DNA of 64,000 nucleotides from the NCBI RefSeq assembly GCF_000482325.1, contig NZ_KI535296.1, positions 20,811-84,810 of the forward strand, written 5' to 3'. The position numbers and the translations under genes are program-made. Below are positions 1 through 8,148 of the stretch, piece by piece. This stretch comes from Bacillus sp. UNC438CL73TsuS30 (GTDB lineage Bacteria; Bacillota; Bacilli; Bacillales; Cytobacillaceae). The notes below the pieces were generated by a model. The model did not search any database, was not told the DNA's origin, and saw only the letters and a program-made list of their open reading frames with translations. How positions within the stretch are numbered: position 1 is the first letter of the stretch; each line of letters opens with the position of its first letter.

Positions 1-341
1 GCGAAGTTCATAACTAAAGCAAAGAATACAGCGGCAGTTGTTAAGCAACCTAGAATCAATCCTAAACCAACAAGGAACTCACCTAATGGAATCATTGTAT
101 TGAAAAGGTCCGCATTTGGCAGTGCAAAGTGTTTTAAGAATCCAACGTAAGTGGCGTAAACAATGCTTCCATCTGGACCTTTGACAGGGTTGGCAATTGC
201 ACCTTTCAGGAAGCCAGAAGCATCAAATCCACCAGTAAGTTTGTGAAGACCGGCCATCATCCATTCATATCCAAGATATAAGCGGATGACTGTAAGAAAG
301 GCAGCAGCGACTTTGTTCTCTCTTAAAAATTTGCTAAACAT
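1..341 (-). CDS. DoxX family membrane protein (3' end outside window)
   Basis: The minus-strand frame opens at an ATG at 341-339 behind a good ribosome binding site (AAAGGGG) and stays open to the window edge, giving about 113 residues. The visible product starts MFSKFLRENKVAAAFLTVIR and contains several hydrophobic stretches with the motif YLGYEWMMAGLHK, typical of DoxX-family proteins, small four-helix membrane proteins related to the quinone-interacting subunit of thiosulfate:quinone oxidoreductase. The substrate in Bacillus is not known. The gene is transcribed away from the tetR gene that follows, and its C-terminus lies outside the window, so intactness cannot be judged. Confidence 0.75.
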   Translation of the reverse strand, partial: MFSKFLRENKVAAAFLTVIRLYLGYEWMMAGLHKLTGGFDASGFLKGAIANPVKGPDGSIVYATYVGFLKHFALPNADLFNTMIPLGEFLVGLGLILGCLTTAAVFFALVMNF

Positions 342-485
342 ATAAAGGACCCCTTTAAGAAAAAGTATTATTAATAACTTGATTACACTTATATTATAAT
401 CCGTTTATCTTGAAATGAGAGTTCTTTGTTCACTGTTTCACAAATCTGTAATAAAGGTTTGAACAAATTATTACAAGGGGTGTTT

Positions 486-536
486 GATTCGACAAAAATC
501 GGGTGGTGACAGGCACCACCCGATTTTTGTCGAATC
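486..536. repeat. Palindromic element, family 1, copy 1
   Basis: Perfect inverted repeat of the window-wide 47-51 bp family: arms GATTCGACAAAAATCGGG-TGGTG and the complement, loop ACAGG on the plus strand. It lies directly after the tetR stop codon (538, minus strand). The GC-rich inner stem followed by ATTTTTG fits an intrinsic terminator in both directions. Confidence 0.93.
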
Positions 537-537
537 C

Positions 538-1155
538 CTATATATAAAGTCCGTTCGCATAAACGGCGGTCATGGTTCCGGCTATTTCTTCGACGGTGCC
601 AAGGTGTTCGTTGCGGACGATTTCCCATAGGTACATTTCGTTGGTGAAGAACCAGCCTCGGGCGACGAGTCCATGGTTTAGTTCGGGTCGGGCTAGGCCT
701 CTTGCTTGAGCGAAGGCAATATCTTTTGAGATTCGTTGGATAAATTTTTCGCGGATCTCTTTCCATTTGGCTGATATCGAAGGGGAAATCCCGATGGCCT
801 GCTCGAACAATTGCATCATGCTTCGTTCGGTTTCGGCCATTTTTAAAAAGGCAGTTGCTTGCTGTAGGATGATCTGCCTGGCTTCCTCCTTTGTTTGTGG
901 TAAAAAGGAAACCTCGGCAATGTCATAGAATTTTTCCATGACATCATCCATCAAAACCATTAAAATTTCCTCTTTTCCCTCAAAATGAACATAAGCGGTG
1001 CCATAGCCAATCCCCGCTTTTTTAATCATTTGCGAAATCGTTGCTTTTTGAAAGCCCTCCTCAAGAAACACCGCTTTTGCTGCTTCCAACAGCTTTTGCT
1101 TTGTCTTTATCGAACGCAAATGGCGTTTGTCAATCACATCATGTTTCTCATTCAT
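538..1155 (-). CDS. TetR/AcrR family transcriptional regulator
   Basis: A 205-residue regulator. Residues ~15-60 form a TetR-type helix-turn-helix (KQKLLEAAKAVFLEEGF, then ATISQMIKKAGIGYGTAYVHF), followed by an all-helical ligand domain. The ATG at 1155 is preceded by GGGGGATAC. The gene is divergent from kynU, and a perfect 13-bp palindrome overlaps the -35 box of the kynU promoter (1252-1264), which makes this protein the natural candidate repressor of the kynurenine operon. The ligand is not deducible; kynurenine or tryptophan would be logical. TetR assignment is firm, the regulon is inferred from position. Confidence 0.88.
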   Translation of the reverse strand: MNEKHDVIDKRHLRSIKTKQKLLEAAKAVFLEEGFQKATISQMIKKAGIGYGTAYVHFEGKEEILMVLMDDVMEKFYDIAEVSFLPQTKEEARQIILQQATAFLKMAETERSMMQLFEQAIGISPSISAKWKEIREKFIQRISKDIAFAQARGLARPELNHGLVARGWFFTNEMYLWEIVRNEHLGTVEEIAGTMTAVYANGLYI

Positions 1156-1209
1156 ATCCGTATCCCCCCGTACTCTCTACCATAAAGCATATAAGGATTT
1201 TTCGAAAAA

Positions 1210-1223
1210 TGAAAGTGGTTACA
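1210..1223 (+). promoter_or_regulatory. Weak cre-like (CcpA) site upstream of kynU
   Basis: TGAAAGTGGTTACA agrees with the cre consensus TGWAARCGYTWNCW at 12 of 14 positions. It lies about 30 bp upstream of the kynU -35 box. Two mismatches fall in the centre, so binding is uncertain. Confidence 0.3.
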
Positions 1224-1250
1224 ACATTAACAATTTTCAGAATCGTAATA

Positions 1251-1280
1251 TTGACATGATGTCATATTTATTGGTATAGT
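1251..1280 (+). promoter_or_regulatory. kynU operon promoter with palindromic operator
   Basis: A SigA-type promoter is visible: TTGACA at 1251-1256, 18-bp spacer, TATAGT at 1275-1280. The perfect palindrome TGACATGATGTCA (1252-1264) covers the -35 box and the start of the spacer. A repressor bound there would block RNA polymerase. The divergent TetR gene is the obvious candidate. Confidence 0.7.
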
Positions 1281-1312
1281 TTCTTCAAGTAATAAAAAGG
1301 GGGAAGATCATA

Positions 1313-2587
1313 ATGATACAACCAACTTTAGAATACGCTAAACAGTTGGACAAGGGGGACTCGCTAAGGCAGTTTCGCGAGGAATTTTATCTAAAGCCAG
1401 GGACGATTTATATGGACGGAAATTCATTGGGGCTGCTTTCGAAGCGGGCGGAACGAACCCTTCTCGAATCAGTCGAGGATTGGAAAGAACATGGAATTGA
1501 CGGCTGGACGATGGGAAACCATCCATGGTTTGCACTTTCTGAGAGATTAGCAGAAAGGTTGGCACCACTAGTTGGCGCATCTGCTGATGAAGTAATTGTA
1601 ACCGGTTCCACGACCGTCAATCTTCACCAGCTGGTGGCGACCTTTTATCAGCCGCAAGGAAAGCGGACGAAAATTTTAGCCGATGAGTTGAATTTTCCGA
1701 CCGATATTTATGCACTAAAAAGCCAGCTGCGTATCCACGGATTTGATCCGGAACAGCATTTGATTCGTGTAAAAAGCCGCGATGGCCGCCTGATTGAAGA
1801 AGAGGATATCATTGAAGCAATGACGGATGAGGTTGCGTTAGTGATTCTTCCAACGGTACAGTATCGCAGCGGGCAAATCCTTGATATGAAGCGGTTAACC
1901 GAGGAAGCCCATAAACGCGGGATTTTAATTGGCTTTGACGGCTGCCATTCTGTCGGCGCGATTCCACATTCTTTCAGTGAATGGGATGTTGATTTTGGCT
2001 ATTGGTGTAATTACAAATATTTGAATGGCGGACCGGGAAGTGTTGGCGGGCTGTACGTCAACCGCAAGCATTTTGGCGCGAACCCTGGATTAGCCGGATG
2101 GTTTGGTTCCCATAAGGATAAGCAGTTTGACCTTGAGCATACTTTCACTCCTGCTGAAACGGCGGGAGCTTATCAAATTGGCACACCACATGTATTAAGT
2201 ATGGCGCCGCTGCTTGGCTCTCTGGAAATTTATGCTGAAGCGGGAATTGAAAATATTCGAAAAAAATCGCTTGAGATTAATCAATATTTTATGGATTTGA
2301 TTGAAGTTGAATTGGCGGGTCTTGGGTTTGAAATTGGCAATCCGCGTAATGATGTACGCCGAGGCGGCCATGTTTGCCTGGAGCATCCGGAAGCGGCACG
2401 CATCTGTAAATCATTGAAGGAAAACGGGATAATCCCAGATTTCCGCGCACCAAACGTGATCCGTCTTGCCCCGATTGCGCTATATACTTCCTATGAAGAT
2501 GTTTGGAACGTGGTTCAAATTTTGAAAAAGATTATGGTTGAAAAGCAATATGAGAAGTTTGCGAATGAGCGGGAAATTGTAGCATAG
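1313..2587 (+). CDS. kynU: Kynureninase
   Basis: Kynureninase (PLP-dependent) cleaves L-kynurenine to anthranilate and alanine. The 424-residue protein has the family hallmarks: [10 protein letters not shown] near residue 35, NFPTDIYA around 128, FDGCHSVGA around 207, and the PLP-lysine motif [10 protein letters not shown] with Lys near 235. Length is normal for bacterial KynU. The ATG at 1313 has the upstream AAAAAGGGGGA. It is the first gene of an operon with a permease, kynA and kynB, which together carry out the aerobic tryptophan-to-anthranilate route. Expression is probably controlled by the TetR regulator through the palindrome at 1252-1264. Confidence 0.96.
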   Translation: MIQPTLEYAKQLDKGDSLRQFREEFYLKPGTIYMDGNSLGLLSKRAERTLLESVEDWKEHGIDGWTMGNHPWFALSERLAERLAPLVGASADEVIVTGSTTVNLHQLVATFYQPQGKRTKILADELNFPTDIYALKSQLRIHGFDPEQHLIRVKSRDGRLIEEEDIIEAMTDEVALVILPTVQYRSGQILDMKRLTEEAHKRGILIGFDGCHSVGAIPHSFSEWDVDFGYWCNYKYLNGGPGSVGGLYVNRKHFGANPGLAGWFGSHKDKQFDLEHTFTPAETAGAYQIGTPHVLSMAPLLGSLEIYAEAGIENIRKKSLEINQYFMDLIEVELAGLGFEIGNPRNDVRRGGHVCLEHPEAARICKSLKENGIIPDFRAPNVIRLAPIALYTSYEDVWNVVQILKKIMVEKQYEKFANEREIVA

Positions 2588-2591
2588 ATTG

Positions 2592-2626
2592 ATTCGCGGA
2601 TAAAACCTAAAAATTCGCGGATAAAA
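2592..2626 (+). repeat. Two-unit 21-bp repeat (ATTCGCGGATAAA)
   Basis: ATTCGCGGATAAA occurs twice between kynU and the permease, with CGCGG starting at 2595 and 2616, exactly 21 bp apart. It is closely related to the five-unit GCTGATAA array of the same 21-bp period at 18461-18558. Confidence 0.8.
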
Positions 2627-2687
2627 TTCAATGATATACTCTAGGATCTTTCAAAAATCGATTCCTACAAAGGAAAGGCGGGGACGT

Positions 2688-4079
2688 ATGGAGAATAAGA
2701 TGGAAAAGGGATTAAAGCGGGAGTTAAAAACAAAGCAGTTGACGATGATTGCGATGGGGTGCGCCATCGGGACCGGGCTATTCCTCGGCAGCGGTCTCGC
2801 GATTAGTACGGCAGGACCTGGCGTGCTGATTAGTTATGCGGTCGGGGCATTTATTGTTCTGCTGCTCATGGGTTGTTTAGCGGAAATGACCGTTGCACAC
2901 CCATCTTCAGGATCGTTCGGACTAATTGCCGAAAAATACATTCACCCGATGGCCGGATATCTTGTCCGCTACTCGTATTGGATTGCCAATGTACTCGCGG
3001 TCGGCGTCGAAGTCAGTGCGATTGCCGTTTATATGAAATACTGGTTCCCAACCGTTCCGGGGATTGTCTGGATTTTGCTGTTTGGAGCTGTACTTATTTA
3101 TGTAAATGCCACTAGTGTAAACACCTTTGCCACCTTTGAATACTGGTTTTCAATGATTAAAATCAGTGCAATTATCGGTTTTATTTTACTAGGAGCCTAT
3201 GTTTTATTTGGATCCACCTCTGGCGCTGCCAAAATTGGACCTGAAAATTTCACGAACGACGGGGGATTTCTTCCGTTCGGCTTTAAAGGCGTCTGGATCG
3301 CCATCTTCATTTCATTGTTCAGCTTTTTAGGAACGGAATTGATTGCCGTGACCGCTGGTGAAGCGAAAGATCCCGATGTTGCAGTGCCAAAAGCCTTGAA
3401 GGCAACCGTTTTCCGTCTTTCTACTTTTTACGTCTTAACGCTCGCTATCATGTTGATGATTGTTCCTTGGAAAAATGCAGGCATCGATAAAAGCCCATTT
3501 GTAAAAGTAATGGAAATTTTGAATATCCCTGGTGCATCCGGAATTATGAATTTTATTATTTTAACCGCGGCATTATCGGCGATGAACAGTCAATTGTATG
3601 CATCGACGAGAATGGTGTTTTCCTTATCGCAGTCAAAATTTGCTCCGGCCGTTTTTGGAAGGGTCAATAAAAGAGGAGTGCCATCATCTGCCTTAGCGAT
3701 TTCAGCTATGGGAATTATTGTAGCAGCTGTTGTTAGTGCCTTGTTCCCGGAAACTTCGTACGCCTTTATGATGGGTATATCGATGTTTGGCGCAATTTTC
3801 ACCTGGTTTATGGTCTTTATCTCGCATTTATTTTTTCGAAAAATGTGGGAAAAATCAGGCGGCCGCAAGCTGCCGGTGAGAATGATTGGATTTCCTTATT
3901 TGACCATTATTGGGGCGGTTCTGTTAGTGAGTTTAATGATTACGACTTGGTTTACGCCTTTTAAAATTTTGCTTCAGTTCGGCATCCCATGGCTGGTGTT
4001 TTTAACGGTTGTGTATTTCTTTTTTCATAAAAAAAGGGTGGAGGCAGCTGCCCAACAGGATATTGTGATAGAGGATTAA
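2688..4079 (+). CDS. APC-superfamily amino acid permease (probable tryptophan/kynurenine uptake)
   Basis: An integral membrane permease of 463 residues with about 12 hydrophobic segments. The N-terminal helix carries the APC/AAT signature AIGTGLFLGSG, and the conserved FLGTELIAVTAGEAKDP lies around residue 213, as in amino acid:proton symporters of the AroP/GabP/LysP type. The ORF can be read from 2631, but the ATG at 2688 is preferred because AGGAAAGGCGGGGAC precedes it and the extra N-terminus is hydrophilic and unlike the family. It sits between kynU and kynA, 16 nt before the latter, so its substrate is probably tryptophan or kynurenine; this is context, not sequence. Confidence 0.88.
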   Translation: MENKMEKGLKRELKTKQLTMIAMGCAIGTGLFLGSGLAISTAGPGVLISYAVGAFIVLLLMGCLAEMTVAHPSSGSFGLIAEKYIHPMAGYLVRYSYWIANVLAVGVEVSAIAVYMKYWFPTVPGIVWILLFGAVLIYVNATSVNTFATFEYWFSMIKISAIIGFILLGAYVLFGSTSGAAKIGPENFTNDGGFLPFGFKGVWIAIFISLFSFLGTELIAVTAGEAKDPDVAVPKALKATVFRLSTFYVLTLAIMLMIVPWKNAGIDKSPFVKVMEILNIPGASGIMNFIILTAALSAMNSQLYASTRMVFSLSQSKFAPAVFGRVNKRGVPSSALAISAMGIIVAAVVSALFPETSYAFMMGISMFGAIFTWFMVFISHLFFRKMWEKSGGRKLPVRMIGFPYLTIIGAVLLVSLMITTWFTPFKILLQFGIPWLVFLTVVYFFFHKKRVEAAAQQDIVIED

Positions 4080-4095
4080 TTAGGAGGTCAACAAA

Positions 4096-4935
4096 ATGGA
4101 AAACTCAGAGAATAAAAACTTAGAAAAAGGCATTCAATTAGACTTTAAAAAGGATATGTCTTATGGCGATTATCTCCACCTTGATAAAATTTTATCGAGC
4201 CAGCACCGCCTTTCAGATCACCATGATGAAATGCTGTTTATTGTTATTCATCAGACAAGTGAGCTATGGATGAAGCTGATTTTGCATGAAATGAATGCAG
4301 CGATTGCGTGTATCCGTCGAAATGATTTGGAGCCATCGTTTAAAATGTTGTCGCGGGTATCGCGAATTCAACAGCAGTTGATTCAGTCATGGAGTGTTCT
4401 TTCGACGTTGACCCCGTCTGAGTATATGCAATTCCGCGATAAATTGGGTCACTCTTCTGGATTCCAATCCTATCAGAATCGCTTGATTGAGTTTGCGCTT
4501 GGAAACAAGAATGCTCGTACTCTTGCCGTCTATCAGCATCAGCCGGAGCTGTATCCGGTGATGGTGGAGGCTCTAAACGAGCCGAGTATTTATGATGCCG
4601 CGATTTCAGCGCTGGTGGCGCACGGGTTATCGGTTGATGAAGAAGCCCTGAACCGGGATTGGTCACAAAATTATGAGCCAAATGCGAGTGTCGAGGCGGC
4701 GTGGCTGACTGTGTACCGCAATCCGGATCAATATTGGGATTTATATGAGCTGGCAGAGAAGTTGGTGGATATCGGTAACCAGCAGCAACTTTGGCGATTT
4801 AATCATATGACGACGGTGGAAAGAATTATTGGGAACAAAATGGGAACGGGCGGTTCGTCTGGGGTAACGTATTTAAAAAGAGTACTCGATCAGCAGTTTT
4901 TCCCTGAGTTGTTGAGTTTACGGACGAAGCTGTAG
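4096..4935 (+). CDS. kynA: Tryptophan 2,3-dioxygenase
   Basis: Heme-dependent tryptophan 2,3-dioxygenase opens the indole ring of tryptophan to N-formylkynurenine. The 279-residue protein has the family core: [15 protein letters not shown] near the start, [19 protein letters not shown] around residue 50, [13 protein letters not shown] around 128, and near the C-terminus [20 protein letters not shown], which holds the heme-ligand His and the substrate-binding Gly-Thr-Gly loop. The start at 4096 follows TAGGAGGTCAACAAA. First enzyme of the kyn pathway, third gene of the operon. Confidence 0.97.
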   Translation: MENSENKNLEKGIQLDFKKDMSYGDYLHLDKILSSQHRLSDHHDEMLFIVIHQTSELWMKLILHEMNAAIACIRRNDLEPSFKMLSRVSRIQQQLIQSWSVLSTLTPSEYMQFRDKLGHSSGFQSYQNRLIEFALGNKNARTLAVYQHQPELYPVMVEALNEPSIYDAAISALVAHGLSVDEEALNRDWSQNYEPNASVEAAWLTVYRNPDQYWDLYELAEKLVDIGNQQQLWRFNHMTTVERIIGNKMGTGGSSGVTYLKRVLDQQFFPELLSLRTKL

Positions 4936-4945
4936 GATGTAAGAG

Positions 4946-4973
4946 GCGGTCTTCCTGTTGATGGGAGGACCGC
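4946..4973 (+). terminator. Hairpin between kynA and kynB
   Basis: GCGGTCTTCC and GGAGGACCGC can pair over a short loop. The following CTTTGCG is only weakly T-rich, so this may be a processing or partial-termination hairpin inside the operon. Confidence 0.5.
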
Positions 4974-5042
4974 TTTGCGTGATATTTGCGTTTCGGGGCT
5001 AAAATTTCAAGAAAAAATACAAATATAAGGAGGAATTCTTAC

Positions 5043-5666
5043 ATGAATCCTTGGATTGATATTTCACAACCGCTCGACAACGAAATTGCAGTTTGGCCGG
5101 GTGACACCCCATTTACATACAAAGTTAATTGGAGTAAGGAAGAAAGCGGCTCGGTTAATGTCGGACAAATCACGATGAGCACCCACACCGGCACCCATAT
5201 TGATGCACCGTTCCATTTTGATAATGAGGGTAAGAAGGTCATCGATCTCGATGTGAATCTTTATATTGGCCCTGCAAAGGTGATTCATCTGCCAAAACCA
5301 ACATCAATCGGAATAAAGGAATTATCCGATTACGAACTTGGCGGGGTTACTCGTCTGCTAATCCGAACCGATTCCTTGGAGGACCGCCAGGAGTTCCCAA
5401 GCGCGATTCCAGAGATTGAACCCGAACTAGCCTCCTATTTAGCTAGATTCGGAGTCCGTCTCCTTGGGCTCGACCTGCCATCCGTCGACCCGATTGACAG
5501 CAAAGAACTCACCGCTCACCACGAACTAACTCGGCACGGAATCCATATCCTTGAAGGCCTAGTCCTAAATCAAATCGAATCGGGAGAATACGAACTTGCC
5601 GCACTTCCACTTCCATTAGTAGAAGCCGACGGGAGCCCAGTCCGCGCCGTCTTGCGGAAAATCTAA
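5043..5666 (+). CDS. kynB: Kynurenine formamidase
   Basis: Arylformamidase of the metal-dependent cyclase-like family, hydrolysing N-formylkynurenine to kynurenine and formate. The 207-residue protein has the signature STHTGTHIDAPFHF near residues 41-54 with the metal-binding histidines and aspartate, and GLDLPSVDPIDS around 142. The frame can be read from 4986, but the ATG at 5043 is preceded by AAGGAGGAATTCTTAC and gives the usual family N-terminus (MNPWIDISQPLDN). It is the last gene of the kyn operon, and a family-1 palindrome begins at the next base after the stop codon. Confidence 0.95.
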   Translation: MNPWIDISQPLDNEIAVWPGDTPFTYKVNWSKEESGSVNVGQITMSTHTGTHIDAPFHFDNEGKKVIDLDVNLYIGPAKVIHLPKPTSIGIKELSDYELGGVTRLLIRTDSLEDRQEFPSAIPEIEPELASYLARFGVRLLGLDLPSVDPIDSKELTAHHELTRHGIHILEGLVLNQIESGEYELAALPLPLVEADGSPVRAVLRKI

Positions 5667-5715
5667 AATCGACAAAAATCGGGTGGTGACAGGCACCACC
5701 CGATTTTTGTCGATT
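5667..5715. repeat. Palindromic element, family 1, copy 2
   Basis: Perfect inverted repeat with loop ACAGG on the plus strand, abutting the kynB stop codon. The opposite gene ends at 5720, so the element separates two convergent genes and could terminate both. Confidence 0.93.
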
Positions 5716-5719
5716 ACTC

Positions 5720-7936
5720 TTAATCTTCAAGCTGGAAGTCATGGCTGAAATGAACTTTTCCATTTTCATCGCGGATTTCCACTGTAGCTATGTTTGTTGC
5801 TGGATCTACTTTAAATACACCAAAGTTGAAGAAGTTGCCTTCTGCGTACATGCTTTCCGGGCTGAAGGTTGGGTCCAATGTTCCGGGGTTGATTTTTACT
5901 GCGCCGATTGGACCGCTGATCAGCTCATGATAATCGGCTTTACCGTCTTGATTTGCGTCATATTTAATCACTTGAGCAAAGTGAACATCCGTCGTAACAA
6001 AGAATACATTCTTAATTCCCTTTTCCATAATAAAATCAGAGATTTTTTTGAACTCATTCTCATATCCGGTCGGATCATTTGGGTTTACTTGATTGCCATT
6101 TGCCCAGCCATCCCTGGCATTTGCCTTTCCAGTTGGAACAGAGATTGGTACAGAAGTAGCAACCAGTTTAATTTTGGCATCCGATTCAAGAAGCTGCTTC
6201 TTCAGCCACTCTAACTGTTCCTCGCCAAGCATCGTTTTATCCGCACCATCTGCCTGAGTATTTGGATCACGGTAACCGCGGTTGTTCAAAATCATCATAT
6301 CGAGGGTATTGCCCCAAGAATAGGTGTGATAAAGCTTGTCCGCTGCACTGCGTTCATTCGAAATCGGCCAATAATCTTCAAATGCCCGAAGGCCAGTCGG
6401 TGTCAATGGCTGAGATGGTCCCGAAAAGTCGTTGGTCACCTCATGATCATCCCAAATCGAGAAGGTAGCCGTTTTTTGCAGTAAGCTACGTAATCCAGCG
6501 TCCGTACGGTTCTCCTTATATTTTGCCCAGAAATCCTGAACAGTTTGTGATGGAGGATTTGGCACAGCCGGTGTCTTATTATCGGCATAAATCGTGTCAC
6601 CGCTGAACAGGAAGAAGTCCGGATTTAAAGCGGACATCGCCTTAAAGGAGTTATACGGCGGGATTTCTCCCTGTCCGCCCGTATCGCCGCCCCAGACCAT
6701 GGTCAACGGTTTTAAGCTGTTTCCAGCCGGTGCCGTTTTGAATGATCCGTTCACGGTATAGCTACTGGAAATAGCATGAGCACGGTAAAAATACGTAGTA
6801 TCCTGCTTTAAGCCATCAATTTTAGCCTTTACCGCATAATCATTTTCGACCTCAGCATGAACAGTTTTTACGATAAACGGCTTTTTAAAGCTGTTGTCCG
6901 TAGAAATTTCAAATTGTACATTTGCTGCGTCATTTGTCCTTGCCCATAGAATCGCCGACGTATCGGTGACATCGCCACTCGCAACGCCATGAGAAATAAA
7001 TGGCTTTTCCGTTAGTTCAACCATCTTATCAGGATTATTGGTAAACTCGCCATCTACCCCGAGGGAAAGAAGGGATGCTAAATCATCCTGAGAATTCACC
7101 GTCCATGGATGCACAAGCAGTTGATTTTGGTGTGCAGCCTCCATGAATTTTGGAACAACGAGTTCCTTACTAGGCCCTACTCCAGCGGCGTAATCAGAAA
7201 CTCGTTTGAACTCCTGATAAACATCTTTACCCTTCAGCATCGCCCCCGTATATAGCTGAATCAGCTTTACATTTGGCGCCAATGTTTTCAACTTGCGCAG
7301 GCTGTCTTCACTGAATGATTCCAGAAAAAGATTCTTGCTATCTAGCACCTTGTTTTTTTGCAAGATTTCAATCAATTTTTCTTCCATTCCCGGATAAACA
7401 TCTGGTGCTTTTGTTTCCATATAGAGGCCGACTTTTCCATTCCCATGCTTTTTCACAAATTGAATCGCTTCGTCAAGAGTAGGAACATGCTGCCCGGTGT
7501 ATTCTTTCTTCGCCAACTCCGGATGAGCGGCATTAAACCATGAACCGGCATCAAGGCGTTTAATCTCATCTAGGGTAAAATCCTTCACACGCCAAGGTGC
7601 ACGGTCCGGGTATAATTCCTTTGCATTGGTCGTTCTCGCCAATGTTTCATCATGCATGGCGATCAACTGACCGTCCTTGGTCATTTGTAAATCAAATTCC
7701 ACGTAATCAGCTTTCATTTTAATTGCCTCTTTGTATGCAGCCAGTGTGTGTTCCGGCCCGTATGCAGAGGCTCCCCGATGGGCAATGACCGCTACATCAG
7801 AGGTGATTGGCTGTAAGGTAGATTGTCCATTGTCAGTTGCAACGGTTTGGTGAGGTGCTGCTAGAACTGCCCATGGAGCAGCTGAGCATAATGATAAAGA
7901 AAGACAAGCAATTCCCGCTACTAAACTCTTTTTCAT
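5720..7936 (-). CDS. Secreted GDPD-PhoD fusion phosphodiesterase
   Basis: A 738-residue exported protein: signal peptide (MKKSLVAGIACLSLSL... to ~AAP, residues 1-28), a glycerophosphodiester phosphodiesterase domain (~45-310; HRG at ~53, VEFDLQMTKDG, AMHDETLART), a Fn3-like PhoD N-domain (~315-405), and a PhoD-type metallophosphatase domain (~410-735; WGGDTGGQGE, FLFSGDTIYAD, WDDHEVTND, TTDVHFAQV). In B. subtilis GlpQ and PhoD are separate exo- and endo-acting teichoic acid hydrolases made under phosphate limitation; here both activities appear in one chain. A four-repeat PhoP box upstream supports the same regulation. All key metal-binding residues look present. Wall teichoic acid as substrate is inferred. 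Confidence 0.9.
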   Translation of the reverse strand: MKKSLVAGIACLSLSLCSAAPWAVLAAPHQTVATDNGQSTLQPITSDVAVIAHRGASAYGPEHTLAAYKEAIKMKADYVEFDLQMTKDGQLIAMHDETLARTTNAKELYPDRAPWRVKDFTLDEIKRLDAGSWFNAAHPELAKKEYTGQHVPTLDEAIQFVKKHGNGKVGLYMETKAPDVYPGMEEKLIEILQKNKVLDSKNLFLESFSEDSLRKLKTLAPNVKLIQLYTGAMLKGKDVYQEFKRVSDYAAGVGPSKELVVPKFMEAAHQNQLLVHPWTVNSQDDLASLLSLGVDGEFTNNPDKMVELTEKPFISHGVASGDVTDTSAILWARTNDAANVQFEISTDNSFKKPFIVKTVHAEVENDYAVKAKIDGLKQDTTYFYRAHAISSSYTVNGSFKTAPAGNSLKPLTMVWGGDTGGQGEIPPYNSFKAMSALNPDFFLFSGDTIYADNKTPAVPNPPSQTVQDFWAKYKENRTDAGLRSLLQKTATFSIWDDHEVTNDFSGPSQPLTPTGLRAFEDYWPISNERSAADKLYHTYSWGNTLDMMILNNRGYRDPNTQADGADKTMLGEEQLEWLKKQLLESDAKIKLVATSVPISVPTGKANARDGWANGNQVNPNDPTGYENEFKKISDFIMEKGIKNVFFVTTDVHFAQVIKYDANQDGKADYHELISGPIGAVKINPGTLDPTFSPESMYAEGNFFNFGVFKVDPATNIATVEIRDENGKVHFSHDFQLED

Positions 7937-7946
7937 TTTTCATTCA

Positions 7947-7986
7947 TCTCCTATAAGTTATGTACTCGTACTAAACTTATAGGAGA
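7947..7986. repeat. Near-perfect inverted repeat spanning RBS and -10 box
   Basis: TCTCCTATAAGTT (7947-7959) is exactly complementary to AACTTATAGGAGA (7974-7986), and the pairing continues imperfectly to a TC centre. One arm contains the Shine-Dalgarno sequence of the fusion gene, the other contains its presumed -10 box. Because the start point would lie between the arms, the hairpin can form in RNA only on readthrough transcripts. Confidence 0.7.
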
Positions 7987-8027
7987 ATTGTAAAGTTACA
8001 TTTAATGGAATATAAATATTTAGTAAA
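7976..8027 (-). promoter_or_regulatory. PhoP box and promoter of the GDPD-PhoD gene
   Basis: On the minus strand four TTWA-type hexamers occur at an exact 11-bp period: TTTACT (8027-8022), TTTATA (8016-8011), TTAAAT (8005-8000), TTTACA (7994-7989). They match the PhoP repeat TT(A/C/T)A(C/T)A at 5, 6, 4 and 6 positions. A -10 box TATAAG (7981-7976) begins 7 nt downstream, the spacing known for B. subtilis Pho promoters. There is no recognisable -35 box, as expected for PhoP-activated promoters. Confidence 0.78.
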
Positions 8028-8096
8028 TTTAACAAAAATAGTAAAATGTACTTATATAAATAGACGCAAAAGATGCATTCTTAATGAAAAATACCT

Positions 8097-8145
8097 ATTC
8101 GACAAAAAACGGGTGGTGCCTGTCACCACCCGTTTTTTGTCGAAT
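8097..8145. repeat. Palindromic element, family 1, copy 3
   Basis: Perfect palindrome, loop CCTGT. This copy has AAAAAAC in the left arm matched by GTTTTTT in the right arm, a compensated difference from the usual AAAAATC/GATTTTT. It abuts the stop of the membrane-protein gene that ends at 8149. Confidence 0.93.
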
Positions 8146-8148
8146 GCA

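Noticed and set aside
538..1259. Other open frames opposite the tetR gene (for example 985-1185 plus strand)
   Set aside because: They overlap a clear TetR gene, lack ribosome binding sites and have no recognisable domains.
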